A stretch of 12,588 nt of DNA. Origin: DATGKD01 sp035294855. Lineage in GTDB: Bacteria > Actinomycetota > Acidimicrobiia > Acidimicrobiales > UBA8190. The notes under the pieces were generated by a model that ran no database searches, was not told where the DNA came from, and was given only the letters and a program-made list of their open reading frames with translations. The DNA is taken from positions 1-12,588 of the forward strand of contig DATGKD010000266.1 in the NCBI GenBank assembly GCA_035294855.1. Reading direction: 5' to 3'. The translations under genes were made by a program, and so were the position numbers. How positions within the stretch are numbered: the stretch's first letter is position 1; each line of letters begins with the position of its first letter. Shown piece after piece: positions 1 to 6,350 of this stretch.

Positions 1-54
1 CGAGACGGTGCTCATGGTTCATGATCCTTCGTCGTGCGCAGGACGAGCGACCGA

Positions 55-84
55 ACTCTCATGACAATGGCGCACTCTCATGAC
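55..84. repeat. Short direct repeat ACTCTCATGAC, two copies
   Basis: An 11-bp word, ACTCTCATGAC, occurs at 55-65 and 74-84, 19 bp apart. Each copy holds the palindrome TCATGA, which also occurs at 19-24. The stretch from 1 to 131 has no convincing gene and is less GC-rich than the rest of the window. The spacing of about two helical turns would suit a regulator site for a gene left of the window, but I see no good -35/-10 pair tied to it. Function is unknown. Confidence 0.3.
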
Positions 85-106
85 CAAATTCTTATAACGC
101 TGGCTC

Positions 107-125
107 GGCCTAAGGGGTCTAGGCC
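107..125 (-). terminator. Possible terminator hairpin after tRNA-Glu
   Basis: GGCCTA (107-112) and TAGGCC (120-125) form a perfect 6-bp inverted repeat around a 7-nt loop, seven bases beyond the tRNA 3' end. No U-tract follows on the minus strand, so it is not a classical intrinsic terminator. High-GC actinobacteria often have such hairpins. It could also help tRNA 3' processing or be chance. Confidence 0.35.
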
Positions 126-131
126 AACACG

Positions 132-204
132 CACCCCCAACGGGATTCGAACCCGTGTTACCGCCTTGAAAGGGCGGCGTCCTAGGCCGCTAGACGATGG
201 GGGC
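132..204 (-). tRNA. tRNA-Glu (anticodon UUC)
   Basis: Read on the minus strand, the 73-nt sequence folds as a full cloverleaf. The acceptor stem pairs GCCCCCA (204-198) with TGGGGGT, ending in a G-U pair, and the discriminator base is G, as in E. coli tRNA-Glu. The anticodon arm CCGCC-CTTTCAA-GGCGG presents UUC, which reads glutamate codons. The T arm carries the invariant GGTTCGAATCC. CCA is not encoded and must be added after transcription. The gene starts 39 nt downstream of the stop of the S51/CysRS-tail gene on the same strand, so read-through is possible, but a separate promoter is usual for tRNAs. The product also supplies Glu-tRNA for C5-pathway tetrapyrrole synthesis in many bacteria. 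Confidence 0.96.
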
Positions 205-243
205 TCGACCGATCGGGGCGAAGCGAGGTTAGCAGGGTGGCTC

Positions 244-1593
244 TCACGACCTCTTCGCCTCACGGCCCTCTGTCGGACCGTCGATAGGAGTCTCCACGAG
301 CGCCCACGTCGACCCCTCGGGGCTGTCGTGAATCGCAACGCCGAGTTCGACGAGCTTGTCGCGAACCTGATCGGCGTCCGCATAGCGGCGTTCACGGCGC
401 GCGGCGTCCCGCATCGCCAGCGCGAGGTCGACGAACGGTCCGACGAGCACGGCGGGGTCTCGTGCGCCGAGCTCGGCCCACCGACCGAGCTCGTCGACCA
501 TGGTGCGCAGGCTTGCTCGCCCCCGGTCCAAGGCGTCGGACTGCAGCGTGTCGGCGCTCCATGCCCACAGGTCGTCGTCGAGCGCCAGGACCACTCGCAC
601 CATCGAAACTGGATCGGCGTTCTGACGTGCCTTCCGGAACTCCTCCTCGTGCGCCCGGATGGACGCCAGTAAGGGTGGCCCTTCGCTCTCAGGGGAAACG
701 TCGCCCGTCTGTTCGTGCGCGTCGGCCGAGGGCGTGGCGGTCGGCGGCACACCGAACGTCGTCGGTCCGACCCCCCCGTGCCCGCCGGCAAGTTCGTCGG
801 CGATCTCGTTGACCCGGTCGAGGCTCAGGTGCTCGCCCGCTTCGACGCGGGCCGAACGCCCCCGTACCCGAACAGTCACACCGCCGCGCCCCATCACTTG
901 CGCGTGCCCTGTGTCCAGGTCCACGAGGAGGGCGGTGTGCTCGTCCACGCCGAGCACGTAGGTGCCCTCCGGCAGCTCGCCTTCGAGGCGCGCCAGACGC
1001 TCTTCGCCGAGGTAACAGAAACGCGTGTCGTGGGTACCCCCCTCGGCATTGTCGTAATGGGGGATGAGCGCGACCGGCAGCCCGATGGCGCGAAGCAGGT
1101 CGAGGCCCTCCGCCCATTTCGGCTCTTCGCCGACCTTGTAGACCTCGTAGACGGGGACGGTGACGGCTCCGAGCGTGAGCGCGGCGGCCGATGCGAAGGT
1201 CACCGCGCCGCCGAGCTCGAGCTTCTCGGCCAGGATCGGAGGGACGAGCGTCCCCCGCCACTGGCGAAGCGCGAACGTGGGGCTGCCGGGTCCGGCGAAC
1301 ACGAACGGTGCGGCGGCGAGCCTGGCGACGATGGTGTCGCCGCCGGGACCTTCGAGGTCGCTCCGACTCCGGAGTCCCGCCACCTCCAGCTCGGCGCCCA
1401 CGCTCTCGCGGAAGTACGCGACCGCCCGGGCGGAGAGCTCTGCGGCGTTCGTCTGGAATCCGAAGGGCGTGTCGAGGAGTACACCGGGCGCGGTGCCCGG
1501 TCCCAAGCGGTCGACGACGGCGCGGTGCACCTTGACCATGGTGGGGGCCGTTTCGCCCGAACCCATGACGGTGAGCAGCCGCGGCAGCGTCAC
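244..1593 (-). CDS. Peptidase S51/cyanophycinase-like domain fused to a CysRS C-terminal domain
   Basis: This is a 449-residue two-part protein. Residues about 4-270 resemble the S51/class I glutamine-amidotransferase-like fold (peptidase E, cyanophycinase): a Gly-rich GPGSPTFAL turn (101-109), a nucleophile-elbow-like FASAAAL with Ser135, PHYDN with His179, and GVDEHTALL with Glu218, close to the GIDEDTAL motif of cyanophycinases. A Pro/Ala/acidic linker (about 271-307) leads to a helical domain (about 308-433). Its end, YADADQVRDKL through DSPEGSTW, matches the extreme C-terminus of cysteinyl-tRNA synthetase. The HIGH/KMSKS catalytic domain is absent, so it cannot aminoacylate. The GTG start is chosen because it overlaps the upstream stop by four bases (GTGA, 1590-1593). 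I infer a cytosolic hydrolase or amidase of unknown substrate with a tRNA-binding-like or protein-binding tail. The domain calls are fairly secure and the function is not. Confidence 0.82.
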   Translation of the reverse strand: MTLPRLLTVMGSGETAPTMVKVHRAVVDRLGPGTAPGVLLDTPFGFQTNAAELSARAVAYFRESVGAELEVAGLRSRSDLEGPGGDTIVARLAAAPFVFAGPGSPTFALRQWRGTLVPPILAEKLELGGAVTFASAAALTLGAVTVPVYEVYKVGEEPKWAEGLDLLRAIGLPVALIPHYDNAEGGTHDTRFCYLGEERLARLEGELPEGTYVLGVDEHTALLVDLDTGHAQVMGRGGVTVRVRGRSARVEAGEHLSLDRVNEIADELAGGHGGVGPTTFGVPPTATPSADAHEQTGDVSPESEGPPLLASIRAHEEEFRKARQNADPVSMVRVVLALDDDLWAWSADTLQSDALDRGRASLRTMVDELGRWAELGARDPAVLVGPFVDLALAMRDAARRERRYADADQVRDKLVELGVAIHDSPEGSTWALVETPIDGPTEGREAKRS

Positions 1594-2699
1594 CAGTGCC
1601 TGCCGGTGCCGACGGGCAGCGGGGCCAAGGGCGCGCCGGCCTCGATCCGCAACCGATCGGCGAGCTCGAGAAGTGCCACCGCCTCGGCGACAGAGCGCTC
1701 CGGGTTGGCCTGCGCCCGGACGACCTCGGTGAAGGCGTCGATCATCGCTCGATAGGGGTCGACGCCGCCGGTCTCCACCCGGGTCATCCGGCCGTCGCGA
1801 TGGTGGACGTCGAAACCGGTGTCGGCGGTCCCGGGCGTGAAGGCCCGGTCGACCGATACCCACGCGTCGGTGCCCACGAGCTCGAGCACCTGTCGCTCGG
1901 GGGCTTCGAAGGAGCATTCCACCGCGCCGCCGAACCCGTCTCCGAAGTCCAACCAGGCCGAGATCGACGCGTCGACGCCGCTCGAGGTGACGCGCGCCGC
2001 GGCGGCGAGATCGACGGGTTGCCGTCCGGCCGCGGCCACCAGCGGAGCGAGGCAGTAGACGCCCACGTCGGCCAGGGCTCCCGACCCGAGCACCGGGTCC
2101 CAGCGGTGATCGTCGGGATTGGCAAGGGGGAAGGTGAACGCCGCGTGGGCGAAGCGCAACGCACCGAACCCGCCGCTCGCCGCCAGGTCGACGACGGCGC
2201 GTGCTCGGGGGTGGAACGCCGTCATGTACGCCTCGGCCAGGACCACGCCTGCCTGGGCGCACGCGTCGCGCATGGCACGCGCTTCGGCCGGATAAGCCGA
2301 GAGCGGCTTCTCGCACAGCACGTGCTTGCCGGCGGCCGCGGCCCGGAAGGTCCATTCGGCGTGGAGACCGTTTGGCAGCGGGATGTAGACGGCCTCGACC
2401 TCGGGGTCGTCGATCACGTCGCCATAGTGCGCGCTGATGCGCGCTCCGGTGGCCGCCAGGTCGAACGGGGCCATGGAGGCGGCGAGCTCGGGGTCGGACG
2501 CGGGATCGTCGAGTCCCGCGGCCGCGCGGGTCGCCGCCGCCACGAGCTGCGAGGTCGGGCTGGCGGCGATGGCCGGGAGCACGGCGAGGCGGCCGATCGT
2601 CGCTGTTGCCCCCACGACGCCCCATCGCACCGCGCCGGCCGGGGACGCCATCGCCTGCTTCGCGCTCTCCTCCGACGGAGCCGAGGAGCGACGCCTCAT
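1590..2699 (-). CDS. Gfo/Idh/MocA-family oxidoreductase, dihydrodiol/xylose dehydrogenase-like
   Basis: This is a 369-residue NAD(P)-dependent dehydrogenase of the Gfo/Idh/MocA family. The N-terminal Rossmann fold opens with RWGVVGATATIG (25-36). The family EKP motif lies in VLCEKPLSAYPAEA (128-140, catalytic Lys131). EAYMTAFHP (156-164) and GSGALADVGVYC (205-216) are typical of the subfamily that includes trans-dihydrodiol and D-xylose dehydrogenases. Length is normal. The ATG start at 2699 overlaps the upstream stop as ATGA (2696-2699). An internal ATG at 2651 would give 353 residues beginning MASPAG, closer to the usual start of the Rossmann fold, so the first 16 residues are uncertain. 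Being coupled to another Gfo/Idh enzyme suggests two oxidations or an epimerisation of one sugar- or cyclitol-like compound. The substrate cannot be read from the sequence. Confidence 0.88.
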   Translation of the reverse strand: MRRRSSAPSEESAKQAMASPAGAVRWGVVGATATIGRLAVLPAIAASPTSQLVAAATRAAAGLDDPASDPELAASMAPFDLAATGARISAHYGDVIDDPEVEAVYIPLPNGLHAEWTFRAAAAGKHVLCEKPLSAYPAEARAMRDACAQAGVVLAEAYMTAFHPRARAVVDLAASGGFGALRFAHAAFTFPLANPDDHRWDPVLGSGALADVGVYCLAPLVAAAGRQPVDLAAAARVTSSGVDASISAWLDFGDGFGGAVECSFEAPERQVLELVGTDAWVSVDRAFTPGTADTGFDVHHRDGRMTRVETGGVDPYRAMIDAFTEVVRAQANPERSVAEAVALLELADRLRIEAGAPLAPLPVGTGRHW

Positions 2700-4357
2700 G
2701 CCTCGGACGGCACCGGCTGTCCGGCGCGTTCGAGCGAGCGCCGGGCCGCCTCGAGCACGGCGATCACCGGGCGCACGGATGCCGCGGTCACCGCCAGCGG
2801 GAACCCGTCGAGGACGTGGTCGGCAAGGTTGCGGTGGAATGCGAACCGTCGCTCGGGGGCCAGGGGAACCGCGGTGTCGACGAGGGCGCCGCTCCCCGCG
2901 TAGGTGACGAGGCGGAGATCGGCGGGTGCCTCGGCGTGGTGGGCGGCTTCCGATACCAGGCCGAGCCCCGGCTCGACCCGTTCGAAGACCCGCGGCCGGT
3001 AGGTGCCGACGAGGGTGCCCCTCGTGCCCTGCACGTAGAACTTCGGCCGGCGAACGGCGGCGACGTCGGAGTGCACGAACTCCGCCTCGCGCCCGTCGTC
3101 CCACAGGAGCCGAATGCGCTCCTGGTCGAGGTTCGTGACGTCGTGCCACACCCGCTTGTGCCCCACGCAGGACACCAGCGACGGGGCGGAGCCCATGAGG
3201 AGGAGGATCCAGTCGAGGTGGTGCGACCCCCAGTCGTAGGCGGCGCCGCCGGAGATGCTCGCTTCGGAGTGCCAGGCGCGACAGGGGTGGTCGAAGCCAC
3301 CGACGAACGTCTCCACGTTGAAGAGTTCGCCGAGGGCGCCGTCGTGCACCAACTGGCGCAGGGCGACGAAGTCGGGGTCCCAGCGACGGTTCTGGTGAAC
3401 GGTGAGGGCCACGCCCGCCTCGCGCGCCGCGCCCGTCAGCGCGTCTGCTTCGGAGACGGTGAAGCAGAGCGGCTTCTCCATGACGACGTGACGCCCGTGG
3501 CGGAGGAGGGTGAGCCCGAGCTCGACATGGGACGTGGGAGGTGTGGCCACGATCACCATGGCGACGTCCCCGTCGGCGAGGAAGTCGTCGAACTCCGCGT
3601 ACGTGCGCACGTCGGCGAAGGCCTGCTCGGCGTCCTTGCGCCCGTCCGGGTCGAGATCGCACACCGCCACCAGCTCGAGGCCGGGCGTGGCCTGGACGGC
3701 GAGCCCGTGGGCGTGCCCGATGCCGCCGGTGCGGCCGAATCCGACGATGCCGACACCGACGACCGCGCCTCGACCACGCTCCTCCTGGCGCGGGCGGACG
3801 GCGCGGCCGAGGATCCGTGACAGCTCGGACGGCTCGCCGGGTCGCCGGGGGCCGAGCTCCTCGAGTCCGCAGCTGATCACCCGTCCGGCACCGACGCGGT
3901 GCTCCACCAGGACGGGATCGTCGCGGTACGCGACGCTCGCCGTCACCAACACCGTTGCGTGCTGCGAGGCTGTGAGAACCAGGGGGACCAGGGTGCCCGT
4001 CACCGGGAACTCGGGTTGCGCCCGCAGCACGACAGGGTGGTCGGGCGCAGCCACACGTGCGAACCACTCCCCGGAGTGTCCGGGTCGTGACGCGGTGACG
4101 CCCAGCAACTCCGCCCACGCCTGACCGGGTGGACCCGTGCCGTCGACGGGCCGGGTGACGGTTGCGAGCAACGTGGCACCGCCCTCCACCCACGAGCGCA
4201 CCATGGCCGGATCGCCCGATCGGACCAGGACCTCGACGGGAACGACCGCGGCGTCGAACCCGTGCAACGTCGCCGGGACGGCGTCCTCGACGCGCAGCAC
4301 CGCGAGGTCAGATGACGGCTCGGCCATGGCGGATCGAAGCCTATGGGCGGTACTCAC
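2696..4357 (-). CDS. ThuA-like domain fused to a Gfo/Idh/MocA oxidoreductase
   Basis: The protein has 553 residues. Residues about 200-545 are a complete Gfo/Idh/MocA dehydrogenase: dinucleotide-binding GIVGFGRTGGIGHAHG (203-218), VVMEKPLCF (291-299, Lys295), HQNRRWDPDF (321-330) and the catalytic-domain stretch DWGSHHLDW (375-383). This resembles the YvaA/IolW-type scyllo-inositol dehydrogenase branch. Residues about 20-170 look like an incomplete ThuA/glutamine-amidotransferase-like fold (FDAAVVP, WVEGGATLLATVTRP, YRDDPVLVEHRVGAGRV); this call is weaker. The GTG start at 4357 overlaps the preceding stop as GTGA (4354-4357), matching the other junctions in this run. The alternative is ATG at 4327 (MAEPSS, 543 residues). 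No clear Shine-Dalgarno precedes either. It is probably a cytosolic enzyme on a sugar or inositol derivative, with the front domain acting in substrate handling. Confidence 0.85.
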   Translation of the reverse strand: MSTAHRLRSAMAEPSSDLAVLRVEDAVPATLHGFDAAVVPVEVLVRSGDPAMVRSWVEGGATLLATVTRPVDGTGPPGQAWAELLGVTASRPGHSGEWFARVAAPDHPVVLRAQPEFPVTGTLVPLVLTASQHATVLVTASVAYRDDPVLVEHRVGAGRVISCGLEELGPRRPGEPSELSRILGRAVRPRQEERGRGAVVGVGIVGFGRTGGIGHAHGLAVQATPGLELVAVCDLDPDGRKDAEQAFADVRTYAEFDDFLADGDVAMVIVATPPTSHVELGLTLLRHGRHVVMEKPLCFTVSEADALTGAAREAGVALTVHQNRRWDPDFVALRQLVHDGALGELFNVETFVGGFDHPCRAWHSEASISGGAAYDWGSHHLDWILLLMGSAPSLVSCVGHKRVWHDVTNLDQERIRLLWDDGREAEFVHSDVAAVRRPKFYVQGTRGTLVGTYRPRVFERVEPGLGLVSEAAHHAEAPADLRLVTYAGSGALVDTAVPLAPERRFAFHRNLADHVLDGFPLAVTAASVRPVIAVLEAARRSLERAGQPVPSEA

Positions 4358-4980
4358 CGGCCACGTCCGGCGGGGCCTTCACCGCGAGTGCCGGGATCGT
4401 CGGGGAAGTCCATCCAGTTCGGATCGTCGAGCTCGTCATCGAGAAGGTGGCCGCTCACATCCCCGAACCCGTCGTCAAGGAGGTCGTCGGCGGTGAGGTC
4501 GTCCTCCTCCACCACCGGCAACGACTCGGCGAGGGTGTCGACGATCTCGCCCTGGAGGATGCTCAGGTACTGGTACACCGCCAGTTGCTGGGCCTGGGGA
4601 TCGAAGGGGCTGACCTCGGTCATGTCCTCGCTGACATCGAGCTGTGTGCCCAGCACCAGCCGCAGGATTTCGAGGGCACCGAGCCACTGACGCAGCTCGT
4701 CCTCGTCGACGGTCGGCGAATCGACGGTCGCCGCCAAGGTGTCGAGCGCCCGCTGGTGACGTTGGAGGAGCTGCGAGCCGATCGTCTCCCGGTACTCGGC
4801 TTCAGCCCGCTCGTCGTCGGGATACGCCACCGGGAAGACGCGCGCCGCGGACGGATCGTCGTGCTCGAGGAGGCCCTGCGCCTGGCGCGGCAGCGACTGC
4901 AACAACTGGCGTCCCGTCCGGTCGAGACCCGGGCGGATGCGCCCGTCACGGTCGCGGACGAACCGCCGCCGGCCGGTCAC
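4354..4980 (-). CDS. DUF2017 family protein, ClpS neighbour
   Basis: This 208-residue protein matches the actinobacterial DUF2017 family. FPVAYPDDERAEAEY (49-63), the helix WLGALEILRLVLGTQL (99-114) and AVYQYLSILQGEIVDTL (134-150) are in the expected order. Its place directly after clpS is the classic arrangement for this family. Its biochemical role is unknown; a link to ClpS-ClpP proteolysis is inferred from gene order only. The GTG start at 4980 is chosen because it overlaps the clpS stop as GTGA (4977-4980); an in-frame GTG at 5004 would overlap clpS further. After the conserved core there is a tail of about 50 residues (157-208) that is very acidic (VVEEDDLTADDLLDD, then more Asp/Glu) and ends in a short Arg/Gly-rich segment. 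The tail is probably disordered and is longer than I expect for the family. Confidence 0.85.
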   Translation of the reverse strand: MTGRRRFVRDRDGRIRPGLDRTGRQLLQSLPRQAQGLLEHDDPSAARVFPVAYPDDERAEAEYRETIGSQLLQRHQRALDTLAATVDSPTVDEDELRQWLGALEILRLVLGTQLDVSEDMTEVSPFDPQAQQLAVYQYLSILQGEIVDTLAESLPVVEEDDLTADDLLDDGFGDVSGHLLDDELDDPNWMDFPDDPGTRGEGPAGRGR

Positions 4981-5276
4981 GAAGCCTGCTCGAGCGTCGC
5001 CCACAGGCCGTGCTCATGCAGGCGGAACACGTCGAGCTCGGCGCGCTCACGCGGGCCGGACGACACCACGGCGCGGCCCTTGTGGTGAACGTCGAGCATG
5101 AGCTTGGTCGCCTTGCGGAGGCTGTAGCCGAAGAGCTTCTGGAACACGTAGGTGACATAGGACATGAGGTTGATCGGGTCGTTCCACACGATCACCAGCC
5201 AGGGCCGGTCGGGTCGGACATCCTCGCCGCTGCCCGGCTGGTCGACTTCGACCGGCTGGAGGACCGGGCCGGTCAT
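4977..5276 (-). CDS. clpS: ATP-dependent Clp protease adaptor ClpS
   Basis: This is a 99-residue ClpS, the adaptor that binds substrates with destabilising N-terminal residues and hands them to the Clp AAA+ unfoldase (ClpC in actinobacteria). The core begins with VIVWNDPINLMSYV (28-41). Asn32 and Asp33 correspond to the E. coli Asn34/Asp35 pair that binds the substrate alpha-amino group. LMLDVHHKGRAVV (59-71) carries the conserved His equivalent to E. coli His66, and a final ELDVFRLHEHGLWATLE segment follows. The first 25 residues are a flexible extension, as usual. The ATG start overlaps the ctaA stop as ATGA (5273-5276). A 6-bp hairpin abuts the start. Together with the DUF2017 gene this is the standard actinobacterial pair; having ctaA directly upstream is less expected. 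Confidence 0.96.
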   Translation of the reverse strand: MTGPVLQPVEVDQPGSGEDVRPDRPWLVIVWNDPINLMSYVTYVFQKLFGYSLRKATKLMLDVHHKGRAVVSSGPRERAELDVFRLHEHGLWATLEQAS

Positions 5277-6271
5277 CGTGGCACCGGCGCCACGTCAGCC
5301 CTTGGGGCCTCCCCGGGGAGAGGGGCGGGATTGTGCGCGGCGTGCTCAGGCGCGAGCGCGACGCGCCACCGCAGGCCGTCGTGGAACCACAGCATGGCGA
5401 CCCACACCGCCGTGACCCCCAGAACGTGAATCCCGACCAGCAGGGCCGGAAGGTGGCTGAAGTACTGGGTGTAGCCGACGGCTCCCTGGGCGATCATGGC
5501 GGCGAGGAGGACACGGGCGCGGTCGGTCACCGACGGCGGTGCCGCCTCGCGGGCGAGGACGTAGAGCAGGACGAGGGTGAGCGCCACGAGGACGAGCACG
5601 ATGCCCGAGTGCACGCGTGCGGTGTCCGCCAGGGCGACGGGGAGGCGCTTGGCCCCCTTGCCCCCGGCGTGCGGCCCCGACGCCGTCGTCGCCGTGCCGG
5701 CCGCCACCGCCAGAGCGAGCACGCCGATCATCACCCTGCTCAACGCCAGGGCGGGGCGGCCCACCTTGAGCTCCCCGTGCCGGTCTGCGCCCGGCACGTC
5801 GATGCCGCCGGGAGTGACCGGGTCGGCGCGACCTGCCCGCAGGGCGAGCACCGCGGCGTCAGTGAGCAGGGCCATCCCCACGAGGAAGTGCGTCATCACC
5901 ACGTACGGGTTGAGCTTCGTGTAGACGACGATCCCGCCGAGCACGGCCTCGCCGACCACCCCGGCCACGAGACCGCCCGCCAACCACGAAAGGTCGCGGC
6001 GCCGGGAGCGGCGGCGGAACGCGGCGACGAGCGCCACCGCCGCGCCGATGCACAGCGCCACGACCACCAGACGGTTGCCGAACTCCACGGCGGGGTGGAA
6101 CGACAACGGGGGGGTGAGGTGGTGGCGGGAACACGTCGGCCAGTCAGGGCACCCGAGCCCGGAGTCGGTGAGGCGCACCGCCCCACCCGTGACGATGTTG
6201 AGCACCACCAAGACCAGGGCGATCTGGGCGACGCGCAGGAAGGCCCGGGGGCCGACACCCGGTAGCTGCAC
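5273..6271 (-). CDS. ctaA: Heme A synthase, CtaA/COX15
   Basis: This 332-residue integral membrane protein converts heme O to heme A for aa3-type cytochrome oxidases. About eight hydrophobic helices are visible. The first periplasmic loop holds VTGGAVRLTDSGLGCPDWPTC, whose cysteines 41 and 47 match the CtaA disulfide pair. Heme-ligand histidines are seen at 128 (VVMTHFL), 221 (RVHSGIV) and 282 (VGIHVLGV). The fourth expected His, four residues into the Glu-x-x-His motif, is Asn66 (VEFGNRL), while Glu63 is kept. The GTG start at 6271 gives a normal N-terminus. No Shine-Dalgarno precedes it, but a TACGAT box ends 10 bases upstream, which fits leaderless expression. The frame stays open further upstream, but that part is antisense to ctaB and not convincing protein. 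The gene heads the six-gene coupled run and diverges from ctaB. Confidence 0.95.
   Translation of the reverse strand: MQLPGVGPRAFLRVAQIALVLVVLNIVTGGAVRLTDSGLGCPDWPTCSRHHLTPPLSFHPAVEFGNRLVVVALCIGAAVALVAAFRRRSRRRDLSWLAGGLVAGVVGEAVLGGIVVYTKLNPYVVMTHFLVGMALLTDAAVLALRAGRADPVTPGGIDVPGADRHGELKVGRPALALSRVMIGVLALAVAAGTATTASGPHAGGKGAKRLPVALADTARVHSGIVLVLVALTLVLLYVLAREAAPPSVTDRARVLLAAMIAQGAVGYTQYFSHLPALLVGIHVLGVTAVWVAMLWFHDGLRWRVALAPEHAAHNPAPLPGEAPRADVAPVPR
5277..5294 (-). promoter_or_regulatory. Hairpin abutting the clpS start codon
   Basis: CGTGGC (5277-5282) and GCCACG (5289-5294) form a perfect 6-bp inverted repeat around a 6-nt loop, inside the last codons of ctaA and directly before the clpS ATG. 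In the mRNA this stem would cover the ribosome-binding region, so clpS translation may depend on ribosomes finishing ctaA. In such GC-rich DNA a stem like this can arise by chance. Confidence 0.3.
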
Positions 6272-6286
6272 CGTCCATCGATCGTA
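6272..6286 (-). promoter_or_regulatory. Putative leaderless promoter -10 of ctaA
   Basis: On the minus strand TACGAT (6286-6281) matches the TANNNT pattern of actinobacterial -10 boxes and agrees with TATAAT at four of six bases. Nine bases separate it from the ctaA GTG, which would put the transcript start at or within a few bases of the codon. No consensus -35 lies 17-19 bp upstream; that position falls in an inverted repeat. Confidence 0.35.
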
Positions 6287-6299
6287 CCGGCAGGCCCGC

Positions 6300-6320
6300 A
6301 GCGCCCTTTTCGGGGGCGCT
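6300..6320. repeat. Perfect inverted repeat between ctaA and ctaB
   Basis: AGCGCCC (6300-6306) and GGGCGCT (6314-6320) are perfect 7-bp arms around TTTTCGG. The repeat lies where the ctaA -35 region should be and directly against the putative ctaB -35. This suits an operator controlling both directions. It cannot be a gene-end terminator here, since both flanking genes start beside it, though an attenuator-like role is possible. Confidence 0.45.
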
Positions 6321-6350
6321 TTGTGGCCCGCGCAGGCCCAGCCGTAGGCT
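6321..6350 (+). promoter_or_regulatory. Putative leaderless promoter of ctaB
   Basis: TTGTGG (6321-6326) and TAGGCT (6345-6350) are separated by 18 bp, and TAGGCT fits TANNNT. The ctaB ATG lies 8 bases past the -10, where transcription would be expected to begin. No Shine-Dalgarno precedes the ATG, which supports a leaderless mRNA. The -35 shares only TTG with the consensus. Confidence 0.4.

Noticed and set aside
34..672. Plus-strand open frame crossing the tRNA gene
   Set aside because: It reads through tRNA-Glu and antisense to a confident gene; no protein-like features.
715..1755. Plus-strand open frame of 346 codons
   Set aside because: It is antisense to the S51/CysRS-tail gene and has no recognisable motif or ribosome site.
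1594..2625. N-terminal extension of the S51/CysRS-tail reading frame up to 2625 (793 residues)
   Set aside because: It overlaps the well-supported Gfo/Idh gene in another frame, is Arg/Gly/Pro-rich with no recognisable motifs, and the GTGA overlap at 1590-1593 gives a natural start.
2700..4193. Extension of the second Gfo/Idh frame to 867 residues
   Set aside because: The extra 498 residues are low-complexity Arg/Pro/Ala sequence lying over the ThuA/Gfo-Idh fusion; this is typical of the open off-frames in GC-rich DNA.
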